21,690 nt of DNA from Larix sibirica. Its lineage: Eukaryota; Streptophyta; Pinopsida; Pinales; Pinaceae. The notes beneath the pieces were generated by a model. That model made no database searches. It saw only the letters and a program-made list of their open reading frames with translations, and was not told the DNA's origin. The position numbers were made by a program, and so were the translations under genes. This document shows, in pieces, positions 10,775 through 19,915 of this stretch; position 1 is the stretch's first letter; the number at the start of each line of letters is the position of its first letter. The DNA lies in assembly GCA_004151065.3 (NCBI GenBank), contig NWUY0300062240.1, positions 1 through 21,690 of the forward strand, in the 5' to 3' direction.

Positions 10775-11522
10775 CTAAGCTTTTCTTAGTTCTAAAGAAG
10801 TATCAATGGTGAGAAAAGAATGGATAGGATGGCCAAAATCATCTTCCCATTCTTCCCAAATAAGCTCTTTCACATCTATATAGGGCTTGGCAGGGGGGGA
10901 AGGATTCAATGTTTTGTTCTCTGGACCATTTGGAATGGTCATGTCCCCTTGTATACAGCTTATATGTGCATCATTTGTTGCAATCCAAGTCCTTCCAAGC
11001 ATGAGAGGGTTTCCATTGAGAGCAAATTTTGTTTGTAGGAGAATAAAATCAGTAGGATACTACCATGAGTCTATGACACAAAAATGTCTTCTAAAATACC
11101 TTCGGGACAATGTACTGTAGAAGTATTTTCCAGCTGCAAGACAGTGGTGGTATGCCTCATAAATTTTGAAGGTTCAATGTTAGCATGGTATCCTTGGTCA
11201 TAATGTTAATTATTGAACCTAAATACACTAGATTTTTCTGGATTATAATTTATCTAACGTGTACATCAACTATGGGGCTACTGGGATCAACATATTTTGG
11301 ATTCATAATTTTTCCTAACATAAGATCCGCTAACTGTCCTACTACATTCATGGTGGGAGGATCCTTCCTTTTTGTCCTTGGTATTTTTATGCAATTTTCC
11401 TTAATGAACTGATTGTAGATTGGGATTTCTTTAATAGCTTGCACAAGGGGTATTTTTACACATAATTTTTTGAGCTCTTCCAAAAGAGAATTTTTAGGTT
11501 TTGATTGCTCTTTATGTTCCAA
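10775..11522 (-). pseudogene. Aspartic protease region (degenerate), retrotransposon
   Basis: The upstream half (11522-11250) is open and reads EELKKLCVKIPLVQAIKEIP and then VVGQLADLMLGKIMNPKY, a conserved pre-protease segment of plant Athila-type polyproteins. The catalytic loop follows as VYLGSIIN, where the family has DLGASIN-like sequence: the active-site Asp codon is TAT (Tyr) at 11225-11223. After frame changes, the rest is recognisable as TTTVLQLENTSTV, then LMLGRTWIATNDAHISC and MTIPNG, corresponding to the flap and C-terminal part of the domain. The protease would release the polyprotein parts; this copy is inactive by substitution as well as frameshift. Confidence 0.88.
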
Positions 11523-13099
11523 TATATGGGGAAATTGGGAACAGGAGATGGTGAGTTTCCTATGTCCCTTTATTCCTCTATAGGTTGGTCTCGAGGAGAT
11601 TGAGTTACTGTGGGTGAAATAGGGATGCCATTTTGTTTTGTCACAACAGGTGGAAGAGGATTGGTTAGTAGATTTAATTCATTTGCTTTCACTATGTTCA
11701 CAAAATATGTTGGGTAATTTGCCACTTCATTGTTATACACAGGATGAGTTTGTCTATTGTTTGGATTTGGAGTTGGTTGGGATAGTAGTTGAGGTGGTCT
11801 AGGTGCTAGTTGGGCATAATTTTTGGCCTAGTTCTGATTGGAATTATTTACTAGAGGAGGCATAAGGGAAACCTATTGTTGGTTTTGATTCCACCCCACG
11901 AGAGGGAAATGTTTTCCATATGATTGAGGATTTTTCCACTAATTAGGAAAAGGAGCTTGTGCTTATCCAACAGATGTCCATTCATGAGCAGAATAGGGCT
12001 ATAACCATAAGGATTAGGAAAGTTTGGCTAGCCATAAGTCCGTTGAAATGTTGGCTATCCATAAGGCTCTAATAAGGTGGTTTTCCATAAATATGATAAG
12101 GTTGTTGTCCTTGAAACTTTTGATAATGTGGCTATACATAAGGCTACAAGAAAAATATTGGTAGCCCTAGTCTTTTAGGGTTGACATCAAAAACAGGTTC
12201 TCTAGCTCCTTATGGCTCATAAAGAATGGCTTTTAGAGGGGACAAGTATAGATAGTTGCCAGTAACATCCTTTTTCATTTTGCTTGCATGGAGTCCATTT
12301 GCAGTGCTAAGGAGTGAAGGATGTCTGATTTCGTATCATCCAATAGGTTTCATATATAAAATTTAGTGAGGGTAGAATTTGAGGTCTTGAATGGTTGAAA
12401 GGAAAGGCTCTTTCCTCTAATTTTTTTACCTATCGATCTAGAATGATTTTGAAATATCTGCTTGATTTCATCATAGTCCAATTGGTAAATCTAACCATTG
12501 GATAAGAGATTTAAAGTTTCAAGAATTTATTCCCTAACTCCTCTAAGGAGTATGATCTTGAGAGACTCCTCATCCAAGGTACAACTATGATATCACTTGT
12601 AACTCAACTGAAATATCTCCTCATAGTCTTCCAGTGACTCATTCTCTCCTTGCATCATCGTAAAAATTCCATCCCTAGTTTCCCTATATTTTTAATAGTC
12701 TCTATCTTTTTCAATGAAGGTATGTTTCATCTAATGCCATGTAGTGATGTTTTTTTCTTCCAAGCTCATGAACCACCTCAAGGTAGAGTCTTTCAAAGCG
12801 GAGGGAAAGAGACTAATTTTTTGGGTGTCCATGGTATAATCATAAGTTCTGTAGACGGCCTCAAAATCAAATAAGAAGGTGTATATATCCTCATAGGTCA
12901 TATCATGAAAGTTATTTAAGGAAGCAGGGTTGATATTCTTCATTAAAGCCTCATTATAGTTGACTCATCTAATGGAAAATTCATATACTATGGGTTGCTT
13001 TGCGTATGCCGTTAGGTTTTCTCCCTCAACTTCTGGATCAGTAGAGGAATCAATGGAATCTTCCTCTAAAGTAGTGCCAAAGAGAATAGTTCTTCTCAT
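11523..13099 (-). pseudogene. gag (degenerate) with Pro/Tyr/Gly/Gln-rich tail
   Basis: Gag forms the particle that packages element RNA. From a plausible ATG at 13099 one frame runs past 12352 with several stops. It contains YAKQPIVYEF, INPASLNNFHDMTYED, LFPSALKDSTLRWFMSL, TTWH, ESLEDYEEIFQLSYK, ILLRGVRE and LDYDEIKQIFQNHSRS, the capsid pattern of plant gypsy Gag (retrotrans_gag type), then LLDDTKSDILHSLALQMDSM. After frame changes the tail (about 12180-11960) is rich in PY, PYG and PNFPNPYGYSP-like units, followed by a long Pro/Asn-rich linker to the protease. I see no zinc knuckle or Cys cluster, unlike the related gag at 16673-17638. Stops include TGA at 12965-12967 and TAG at 12728-12730. 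Confidence 0.9.
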
Positions 13100-13519
13100 G
13101 TGTTGGAAAGGAGGGGAGTTTATCTCAGGTTTCTCTTCAAAGTTTCTTCATGATATTCTCTCTTGTGGCTTGAGCTTAGGTTGGTATGAATGGGTGTTTT
13201 TGTATAAATAGACCAAAATCATCCTTAGCTCTAGGAATTCATACTAAGGAATGGTTTTTAGTTTATTTTTTATTTTCTTCCTTTTATAAGGTTGTTTGGA
13301 ATGGATGTTGTTTTTTTTTTTTAGATTTTTTATGAACTAATTGTCTATTCTACTCTTGCAAATTGAATAGTAGAATTATAACTACAAAATCAAGGTCTTA
13401 GATACACTTACTTGAGGTCAATGTGTCAGACTGTTTCTCCTTTCCCAAGCTGCAACCTTTTAGCATGAAAAGAAAAAATGAAAAACTGGTATTTTATGTC
13501 CCCTTTGTAGTTTGAAACG

Positions 13520-13539
13520 CCTCCGTAGAAACAACGCCA
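13520..13539 (-). other. Primer binding site, tRNA-Asp-like
   Basis: On the minus strand, two bases after the end of the 5' LTR, the sequence begins TGGCGTTG and continues to CGGAGG. It is a diverged form of the TGGCGCCGTTGCCGGGGA type site, complementary to plant tRNA-Asp, used by Athila and related elements. It confirms the orientation and the inner LTR boundary. Confidence 0.7.
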
Positions 13540-13541
13540 AA

Positions 13542-14962
13542 AAGTGGCGAGATCTAATATCAACAATAATATTGTATCCAGTCAAACAAGATCCCAACAA
13601 GAATATTGTATCTAAACATTTAACTCTTAATTGTAAACCTAGAAATTCGTGTAGACTTATGTGGGCTTTGAAAAATATATGCAACTACAAAAAGGAATGA
13701 AAGGTGTCTAGTAGTATAAAATCCTAAATCAACCAATGAAGCAATGTAATCTATCTTTATCACACAAGTAGATGCTAAATAACTTCTAACTATGGGTTAC
13801 AAAAGCATAAGATTCAATTTCCCTACTTGGCACTTAGTTCTTCATCAATGCCATCAGGGGCAAGCACATGGTAATCTTTTGCATTCACCTGATAGCCTTC
13901 AGTGAAATTCCTCCATTACTCTATCTTCATATTACTAAATGTTGACATTCAGAATCCATGAGTTCCATGCAAGTGATCAAACATGCAGAGGGATTAGCCT
14001 TAACCAAGTTACGATAATGAAATCTTATACTTGAAAGAAATGACGTGTCCAACTATAATTGCAATTAAGAAAGTAAATCTATGATAGTCATGTGAATAGG
14101 TAACTAAAAACAACGTTCTAATAGTAAATGTAGTAACTTCTACAAAATGCAGTAAATCGACAATAACTACTCTATTTTTGCAAAATTAACTAAAAATGAT
14201 ATAAAAGATTAATATATTATGATGAAAATAGGTTCTTATACTTCCCTTGGATGGACCCTTATACAAAGTAACCATAGCAATGAGGAACTACTCAGATATA
14301 TGTGGAAACAAGTTTTGTATCCATTAATGTGTAGAAAATTGTTTACATACAGAAAAAGTATTTAAACTATGAATGTCAAAGTTTAATGAGATGGCATCAT
14401 AATAAAGGGTGCCATCCTAAGATGGCTTGTCAAAAATTATTAAATAAATAAAACTCCTTAATATACTCAATCGAAACTTTATTCTAATTCAAAGAAAAAT
14501 CACTTTACCATGCGTTGCATTGAACAATAGCGAGTAGTAAATAGTAATGCTTAGTAATGCATAGTGGAAAGAGTCTAGTTTCCATGCTAGGATGACACAT
14601 GGATGTTGAGGGATATCAGCCACAATATGTTCACTTGATCTTCCTCAAAATTTTGTAAGCATTGAACTCGAACTAGTTGCTTGGGTCATGATCTCACTAT
14701 GTTGATCAAGATCTCTTCAAAATGTGCCAAATGAACTTATTATTAAGAGTCATTGTTGCAATCAATACATCAGTCTCATATGCATTTTAGCTATAAAAAG
14801 TACTTCACCAGATAAGTAAATAATTGAAATAAACATATTGATACTAACTAAAATGCACACTATATACATCAACCTAACTCCATAGTATCCCCTTTTATGG
14901 CTCTAAGTGTTGAAATGATAAGGAAATGGTTGGCTTTTTTTACCCAAAATAGGGAGCCATCA
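13542..14962 (-). repeat. 5' LTR
   Basis: About 1,421 bp, matching 3297-4777. In the first 170 or so aligned positions I count roughly 25 differences, so the LTR pair is old. It ends GCCATCA at 14962 and abuts ATGTT. Its inner end has lost the terminal CA (AA at 13542-13543 where the 3' LTR has TG on the plus strand). It lacks the block of about 70 bases present in the 3' LTR near 4408-4480. The promoter should lie here on the minus strand, but I could not place a convincing TATA box. Confidence 0.92.
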
Positions 14963-14967
14963 ATGTT
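14963..14967. repeat. Target site duplication, right copy
   Basis: ATGTT directly follows the CA end of the 5' LTR and matches 3292-3296. Confidence 0.8.
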
Positions 14968-15770
14968 AACAACCATTTCCATGTTTACATTTATATCTAT
15001 GTAGATACGCTTTATGTGGGATTGGTTAGTATGAAATGAGTGTCCCTCATTTTATTGGCACGTATGTTGAGGAGTTTCTTTAACAACTACTGGACCATTG
15101 ATTTCACATTTATCCATGAGCTCCACTTTTGGAGGAGTTCGATATAATTTTTGGAGGGGCATCCTAACTCATGAGAATATATATTTTGATTTAGTGCCTA
15201 TATTTTTTCCAAATTAGTTCCAATAGATGAAAAATGGTTGTGGAATTCCAAATTGTGGTCATTATAGAAATTTCGACAAATATGGGCGTAGTTACGGTGT
15301 TGCAAATCTATTGCCTTAAAATAATCGTTGTGTTTTGACCAACCTTTTAAGGAATTCCATATCTTTGTTGCTTGAGTGTTTTGGTTATTTGGGAAGATTA
15401 AAATTAATAAATGCACAAGGTGGAGAATGCCTTGAAAATAGGGAAAAACTTTGCATTCTTTGAGGCTATATTTAAAGGACATTCCAATGGAAAAGGAGAC
15501 ATGTGGCAGAACTACTTCATTATTTTATTATTGTTTGACTTGTCTAATGAGTTTGTTAGAAGATAATATTATTGTATTGATCTCCCTTGGATAAAAACAT
15601 GTATCTAGAATACTCAAAGCCATTTTATTATTTTTCCTTGGGGAGGAAAGTGGATCTCAACCAGTTTATGCAATTTTGAGAGAAGTGGCTAAGTAAATAG
15701 TGGATCTAGGAAAATAAATGATATTTTATTGTAATAGGAAATGGATATTCAAGTTATTAATTTCCATAAA
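14968..15770. other. Unassigned flanking DNA
   Basis: This DNA was contiguous with 1-3296 before the large insertion. One minus frame at 15482-15198 is open for 94 codons and contains SLKGWSKHNDYFKAIDL and HRNYAHICRNFYNDHN. It has a protein-like feel but I recognise no family, and no flanking coding structure supports it. Nothing else is evident. Confidence 0.4.
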
Positions 15771-15856
15771 TAGGTTGGTGAAAAATTATGGTTAGATCTT
15801 CATAGATCACCAGTTCAAATCCAATCAAATATTGATAACGAGAAAGGTAAAAAAAA
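15770..15856 (+). mobile_element. Possible second tRNA-derived SINE fragment
   Basis: A B-box-like GTTCAAATCC lies at 15813-15822, identical to the B box of the SINE that follows about 126 bases later, and it is followed by an A run at 15849-15856. The upstream part is tRNA-like only vaguely and the A box is weak. It may be an older SINE copy or the first half of a dimeric SINE. Confidence 0.35.
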
Positions 15857-15879
15857 TGGCAAAGTTGAACAAACAAATT

Positions 15880-15977
15880 ATGCCCACGGGGGGTAGAGCA
15901 ATTGGTAATGAGTAATTGAGATGAGAAGTTGGTCACAAGTTCAAATCCATGTGGGTACTTACTTACAAAAAAAAAAA
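15880..15977 (+). mobile_element. tRNA-derived SINE
   Basis: The region has the layout of a short interspersed element. An A box TAGAGCAATTGG at 15894-15905 matches the tRNA A-box pattern at all but one position. A perfect B box GTTCAAATCC lies at 15939-15948, and a run of 11 A ends at 15977. These are the internal RNA polymerase III promoter boxes. The body is not a functional tRNA, because no cloverleaf with acceptor stem is evident. The sequence recalls plant Au-type SINEs; the family call is tentative and I could not define target duplications. Confidence 0.6.
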
Positions 15978-16109
15978 TAGCTCCACAACATTTAGAACTA
16001 GGATGTAATTATTTCAGTAGCATTTGAAGCCTAAGGGATTGCATATACAAAGCACAACACCTCGAAAGTCACACCCCCTGGTTGATAATTTAAGTTAAGC
16101 TTAGAGAGT

Positions 16110-16175
16110 TCAACAACTTAATATTGTTGCTATTCTTTAGCTTGCCACTTTCGGGTGACGTTGATGGGGAGGTGC
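16110..16175 (+). other. Possible LTR end and PBS of a second gypsy element
   Basis: TGACGTTGATGGGGAGG at 16156-16172 resembles the tRNA-Asp PBS type. It is preceded by TTGCCACTTT, close to GCCACTTTTTGG at the LTR/PBS junction of the large element. The preceding bases AATATTGTTGCTATT also resemble that element's LTR end. It fits the position expected upstream of the gag at 16673. The rest of an LTR is not recognisable. Confidence 0.45.
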
Positions 16176-16672
16176 TAAATCACCATGGAGGAGAACGACT
16201 ATGATATTAGGATTCCAATGTGAGGGAAGAAGGAACCTTACTTCCCAAGAGTTTCCCTTTGCAGTAGTCTTTCTTTGCATTAGAATGCATCCTAATATGC
16301 ATCGCCACAGGGGCAAGTTGGGTCATTTTTTACCAAAATCCAATAACATTAATGTAATATACAATGAATAGTAGGCAAGAACCAGAAGGAATTTCTGAAT
16401 TGTTTGGTGAAAACTGTGAGTTGAAGAAGGTCTCTTGAAGATTTCACAAGACAAGTTGTTATAAGATGTCTGAGTGAGGCATAGAAACTAATAGAAAGGA
16501 TTGCTAAGTCTAGACCAAACAAGAAAGATCAGGTGTTGCAGAAGTTGCTATAGAAGTATTTACAGGAGTTATTGTTAGGATTACTAATCATCTTTTTAAA
16601 CCCCAGTCATAGGAAAAAATAGAAGATTTTGAATATTCTTTATCCTCCTAGGGATTTCCTTATCTATCCAAT

Positions 16673-17638
16673 ATGGAAAATGAGATAGTAGAAGAGGATC
16701 CAATGGTCTTCTAGTTCCCCATTCAGGAAACAGAGGAGGAAAAAAAAGTGAAGAACATTAATACTATTGTCCTTCCTCATTTCCAATTTTCCATGGAATT
16801 GCTACAAAGGACTCTCTATTTGAATTTTAATTCCTCTGCAAAACGTATGGTGACACCTAAAAGCTTACATTATTTCCTTCTACCTTGAAGTAGGAAGCAC
16901 TTTGTCGATCCATGAGTCTTGATGGGAGTAATATTCACACATGGGAACAAATGAAGAGCCTCTTCACAGAGAAATATTGGGACTTCTATAAGGCAAGAGA
17001 TACCAAGGATGAAATTTTCTAGATGAGTCATTGGAGGACTATGCCAACAAATTCCACTTTCAACACAAAAGAGTTACCAATTGCATATTAGATAATGATT
17101 CCCTCAAGTTGGTACTCCTGAGGGGGCTCAGAGACGAATGGATGGAGACCTTAAACTTAATCATAGTTGTGGACATCTGCAGGTGCATTTATGATGAGGT
17201 TAGGGCAGTCTTCAGGAATTATTTAAGAACTATTACAAGAAATAATAAAGGCCCTAGAGGGATTGCTACACAATCCTCAAAACAACAGCTAAGGTGACCA
17301 AAACAGAAATTGGTAATTTATTAGAGGATATGAAAACAAACATCTTGCATTCGTTAACCATGCAATTTGATACCTTCCAAATTATGAAGAAGCAAGAGGA
17401 GGTAGAAAAGGCTTTGACAATCTTTTGTTCAAAATGTACCAAGAAACATGCTCGCCATAAATGCCCACTAGACAATGTGGAAGTCTGTAGAACTTGTATG
17501 GAGAGACACAACAGAAGTTGTTACCCCTCAGATTATACAAGGAGTTATCCAAGGGGTAAAGATATTGATAATCCAGATGAAGTTCAATGTATGGCTTGTC
17601 TAAGCCAATTATATAAATTGTATCATTGTATCAATTGA
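16673..17638 (+). pseudogene. Second gypsy-type gag (degenerate) with Cys cluster
   Basis: A plus-strand Gag remnant of a family related to the large element. From the ATG at 16673 (MENEIVEEDPM) the path changes frame. FHGIATKD appears near 16793, then DGSNIHTWEQMKSLFTEKYW and ARDTKDEIF up to a TAG at 17020. After a small deletion, ESLEDYANKFHFQHKR, LKLVLLRGLRDEWMETLNL and YDEVRAVFRNYLR follow to 17297, then another frame from about 17294 with LLEDMKTNILHSLTMQFDTF. These align segment by segment with the gag at 13099-12270. The C-terminal part keeps a Cys-rich motif, CSKCTKKHARHKCP then VCRTC, and later CMAC. No protease or pol follows, so the element is truncated after gag, apparently by later insertions. 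Confidence 0.85.
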
Positions 17639-17900
17639 TCCATGACAAAGTTGTAATGTAATGATGTAATTGAGATGTAGCCTGTATGTCAAGGGCCAGT
17701 TATAACATATAATCAGCTCCGCTATGACAGTTGCATGTCTAGAATGTCTCTTGAGTGTTTTTTTTACAGAAGAATATTTACATTTTTATGATCGTAAATA
17801 TTCCAAAAAAATTCACTCAAAAATCCTCCAAGCCCGGGGACATTTCTTAGGTGCAACTCACCATATATTTGAGCACCTGAACCCTAAGAATCAATGTAAT
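17639..17900. other. Unassigned junction region
   Basis: No coding motif follows the broken gag. The only visible structure is the perfect inverted repeat at 17773-17802. The junction between the truncated gag element and the next LTR-like segment lies somewhere here. Confidence 0.35.
17773..17802. repeat. Inverted repeat, 9-bp arms
   Basis: AATATTTAC (17773-17781) and GTAAATATT (17794-17802) are exact reverse complements around a 12-base loop. In DNA this AT-rich the structure may be incidental. Confidence 0.4.
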
Positions 17901-18586
17901 GTATAATATCTCATGTATATGGTCACCATGGACACTTATGTAATGTCAAGTTAGAGTCCGGAGTCTTAGGAGTCCCTCTTGCACATGGTTTATAATAAAT
18001 TAAAAGTTAGTGGCTAATAACAATTTAGAAGGTTAGGTTGCCTTTTCCCTAGATCTAACTTTGGGTTTAATATTCTAAATGTTCATTAACTTTAAAATTC
18101 AAAGTTCCCCCTTCATGTGAGACCCTCAACATATTTTTATGCAGTCTGACGTATCCCCATGCAATCCACCTAAGATGCCTCATACACTAGCTTTGAGAGC
18201 AATTACATTTTGACTGAGTGCCCAAAATTGTGCCATCTCAACACCATTAGATCCAAAGTGGATGTGGGATTTCCAAAAAGAGGTTATAACAGAAAATCCA
18301 ATAAATATTGAGGAAGTTAGAAAACCCAAAACTGCTATTGAAAAAGTCACACCCCCATTTTGTCCCCTTTCTTTGAGCCGTTTTTTCCACTTCCTAACTA
18401 AATCGGCCTCTTCTAACCAATTTGTCCCCCTCTCTAAGGGAAGTGCTCTCTTCTTGACTTATCTAAACCACCTCATAGCATTTTTATTATTATTTTACAG
18501 TGTCAAGAGGGATTAAGTTAGGGTTTTGAGTCTTCCAGAAAAAAAAAAAAAAATTGTTTAATGAGAAGAAGTCAAGTCTCTCATCC

Positions 18587-18595
18587 TATATAAAG
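18587..18595 (+). promoter_or_regulatory. TATA box of LTR-like segment
   Basis: TATATAAAG is a near-perfect plant TATA box. It sits 75 bases upstream of AATAAA, which supports an LTR promoter rather than a host gene promoter. Confidence 0.5.
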
Positions 18596-18669
18596 AGCAC
18601 TAATCTCTCATTCATTTTGTTGGTTGTTGGTGCTACACAAGAGAACTATCTTTGTACAAGAGAATTTTT

Positions 18670-18675
18670 AATAAA
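18670..18675 (+). terminator. Polyadenylation signal of LTR-like segment
   Basis: AATAAA lies downstream of the TATA box within the presumed R region, followed by T/G-rich sequence. Confidence 0.45.
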
Positions 18676-19150
18676 ATCTCTTTGGCTTTGGAGGTCATAT
18701 CTTGGAGCTTCTTTTGGATGCATGGTATTATTTCTTGTTCTTGGTTCTACTATTGGAGGTAGCATCTTTGCTGAGCATTGTCATCTATTTCTCTTGGGCC
18801 ATTGAAGGGATACTATTATCTTGTTGGATTGCATCTAGTGTAAGAATTTTATCTTAGATTCCTTTGTTATCTTGCATAGAGGGTGTTTTTTCTTTACATT
18901 GCTCTTCATTAAAATGGTGCAATTCTAAACCCTTGCGAGTAGGGTACACTTAAGTAAAGAAGTAGAGGAGAGCTTCATCCTCCCTTTGTGATTTGCATGC
19001 GTAGCTTCGAATACATCTATGAGGTGATATTAGCCTTGAGCACTCTCTCTTCCTAGATGATCTCTTTTGTGGAACAAAGCCATGGGGGAAATTCCAGGGT
19101 GACTCCATAGCCCATAAAGGTTAGGCACTAAACTCTCTCTCTCTTGCAAC

Positions 19151-19880
19151 CATCCAAAATCTTTAAAAAAAATCTCTTTTATTTTTCTTGTTTTGTTTAG
19201 TAAAATCTTCTAACCGTAAAAGAAAAATCTAAAGTTAGATTTCACCTAGATCTGGTTATTACACTGAATATCTTAGATGGATTTTATTTTTCTGAATTTA
19301 TCCTTTATAGAAAATATTTAAAAATTCAAAACCTTGTTAATTGTCTATTGGTTAGTAGCTTAGAATACTTATTTTGAATAGTTAACTTGAAAATATAAAT
19401 CCAGAAATTACTTTTAATCTTTCACGGTCACCTTTATTTTCCAAATTTATTTCCAAAAAATAATCCATAAAAATCAAAAATCAAAATTGGGTTTTATTGA
19501 ATATTATTAGATTCAGAATTTTTAGAAGTTATCTCATGTTTTAACAAGTTAACTAGTATTTTCTTGGGATATTTCTGAATTTTCTAAAATCTGAAAACTG
19601 CCCTAAGAAATAGGAATTTCCAAATTTCATAACTCCTAAAATTTCATTGTGTTATCATTGATTTAGATGAATTACTTAGAGATTAATTTCTACATTTATA
19701 CAACAAACATTTACTTATTGATTGCAAAAATTTGTTGGGAAAATTACATAGTTTAAAAGTGTTATTTGAGGCATTTTCCTAACTTTCTAATATAATTTTC
19801 TGCATTTCTAGATCATTTCTAGAATTTGATTCCTTGCTTATCTAATATAAAACACTCATGAGGGTTTCTGCAGCAACCTT
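19151..19880. other. AT-rich stretch without genes
   Basis: Very AT-rich sequence with many short T and A runs and no frame worth reporting. It resembles an untranslated internal region of a retrotransposon or an old intergenic filler. Its right edge is marked by a sharp rise in GC near 19880, taken as the start of the LINE fragment. Confidence 0.45.
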
Positions 19881-19915
19881 TGTAAGCATACGACACCATA
19901 GCTTACGTTTCAAAA

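Larger units (their letters stand above)
3297..14962 (-). mobile_element. Degenerate Athila-like Ty3/gypsy LTR retrotransposon
   Basis: This is a structurally complete but coding-dead LTR retrotransposon of about 11,666 bp. Seen directly: two long direct repeats at the ends, a 5-bp target duplication, a primer binding site beside the 5' LTR, a purine tract beside the 3' LTR, and minus-strand remnants in the order gag, protease, RT, RNase H, integrase, which is the Ty3/gypsy order. The polyprotein motifs, the tRNA-Asp-like PBS and an extra ORF after integrase point to the non-chromovirus (OTA) branch, Athila-like. No chromodomain was seen. No second, archaeal-type RNase H fits in the roughly 100 bases between RNase H and integrase, which argues against the Tat branch. 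Every gene carries stops and frameshifts, and the RT core is gone, so it cannot move by itself. One unresolved base lies at 10173. Confidence 0.93.
17900..19150 (+). repeat. LTR-like segment (possible solo LTR)
   Basis: The segment has the signals of a plant LTR in the right order: an A run at 18539-18553, a TATA box TATATAAAG at 18587-18595, a presumed start about 30 bases later, the polyadenylation signal AATAAA at 18670-18675, and a long downstream stretch with CTCTCTCT and GGTGACTCCATAGCCCATAAA-like sequence up to about 19150. The short distance from TATA to polyA signal is typical of an LTR R region. I could not find a second copy, a PBS or clear ends. It may be the 5' LTR of an element whose body is lost or AT-rich (19151-19880), or a solo LTR. 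The 84-codon frames inside it are treated as chance. Confidence 0.45.

Noticed and set aside
10345-11412. Several 72-77-codon plus-strand ORFs
   Set aside because: All lie antisense to the RT remnant and protease region on the minus strand.
13460-13700. Short ORFs on both strands across the LTR/PBS junction
   Set aside because: They span a noncoding junction fixed by LTR alignment and PBS position.
3297-14962. Tat/Ogre assignment for the large element
   Set aside because: There is no room for a second RNase H between the RNase H and integrase remnants, so Athila-like fits better.
15890-15960. Functional tRNA gene
   Set aside because: A and B boxes are present, but no acceptor stem or cloverleaf is evident and an A run follows, so it fits a SINE instead.
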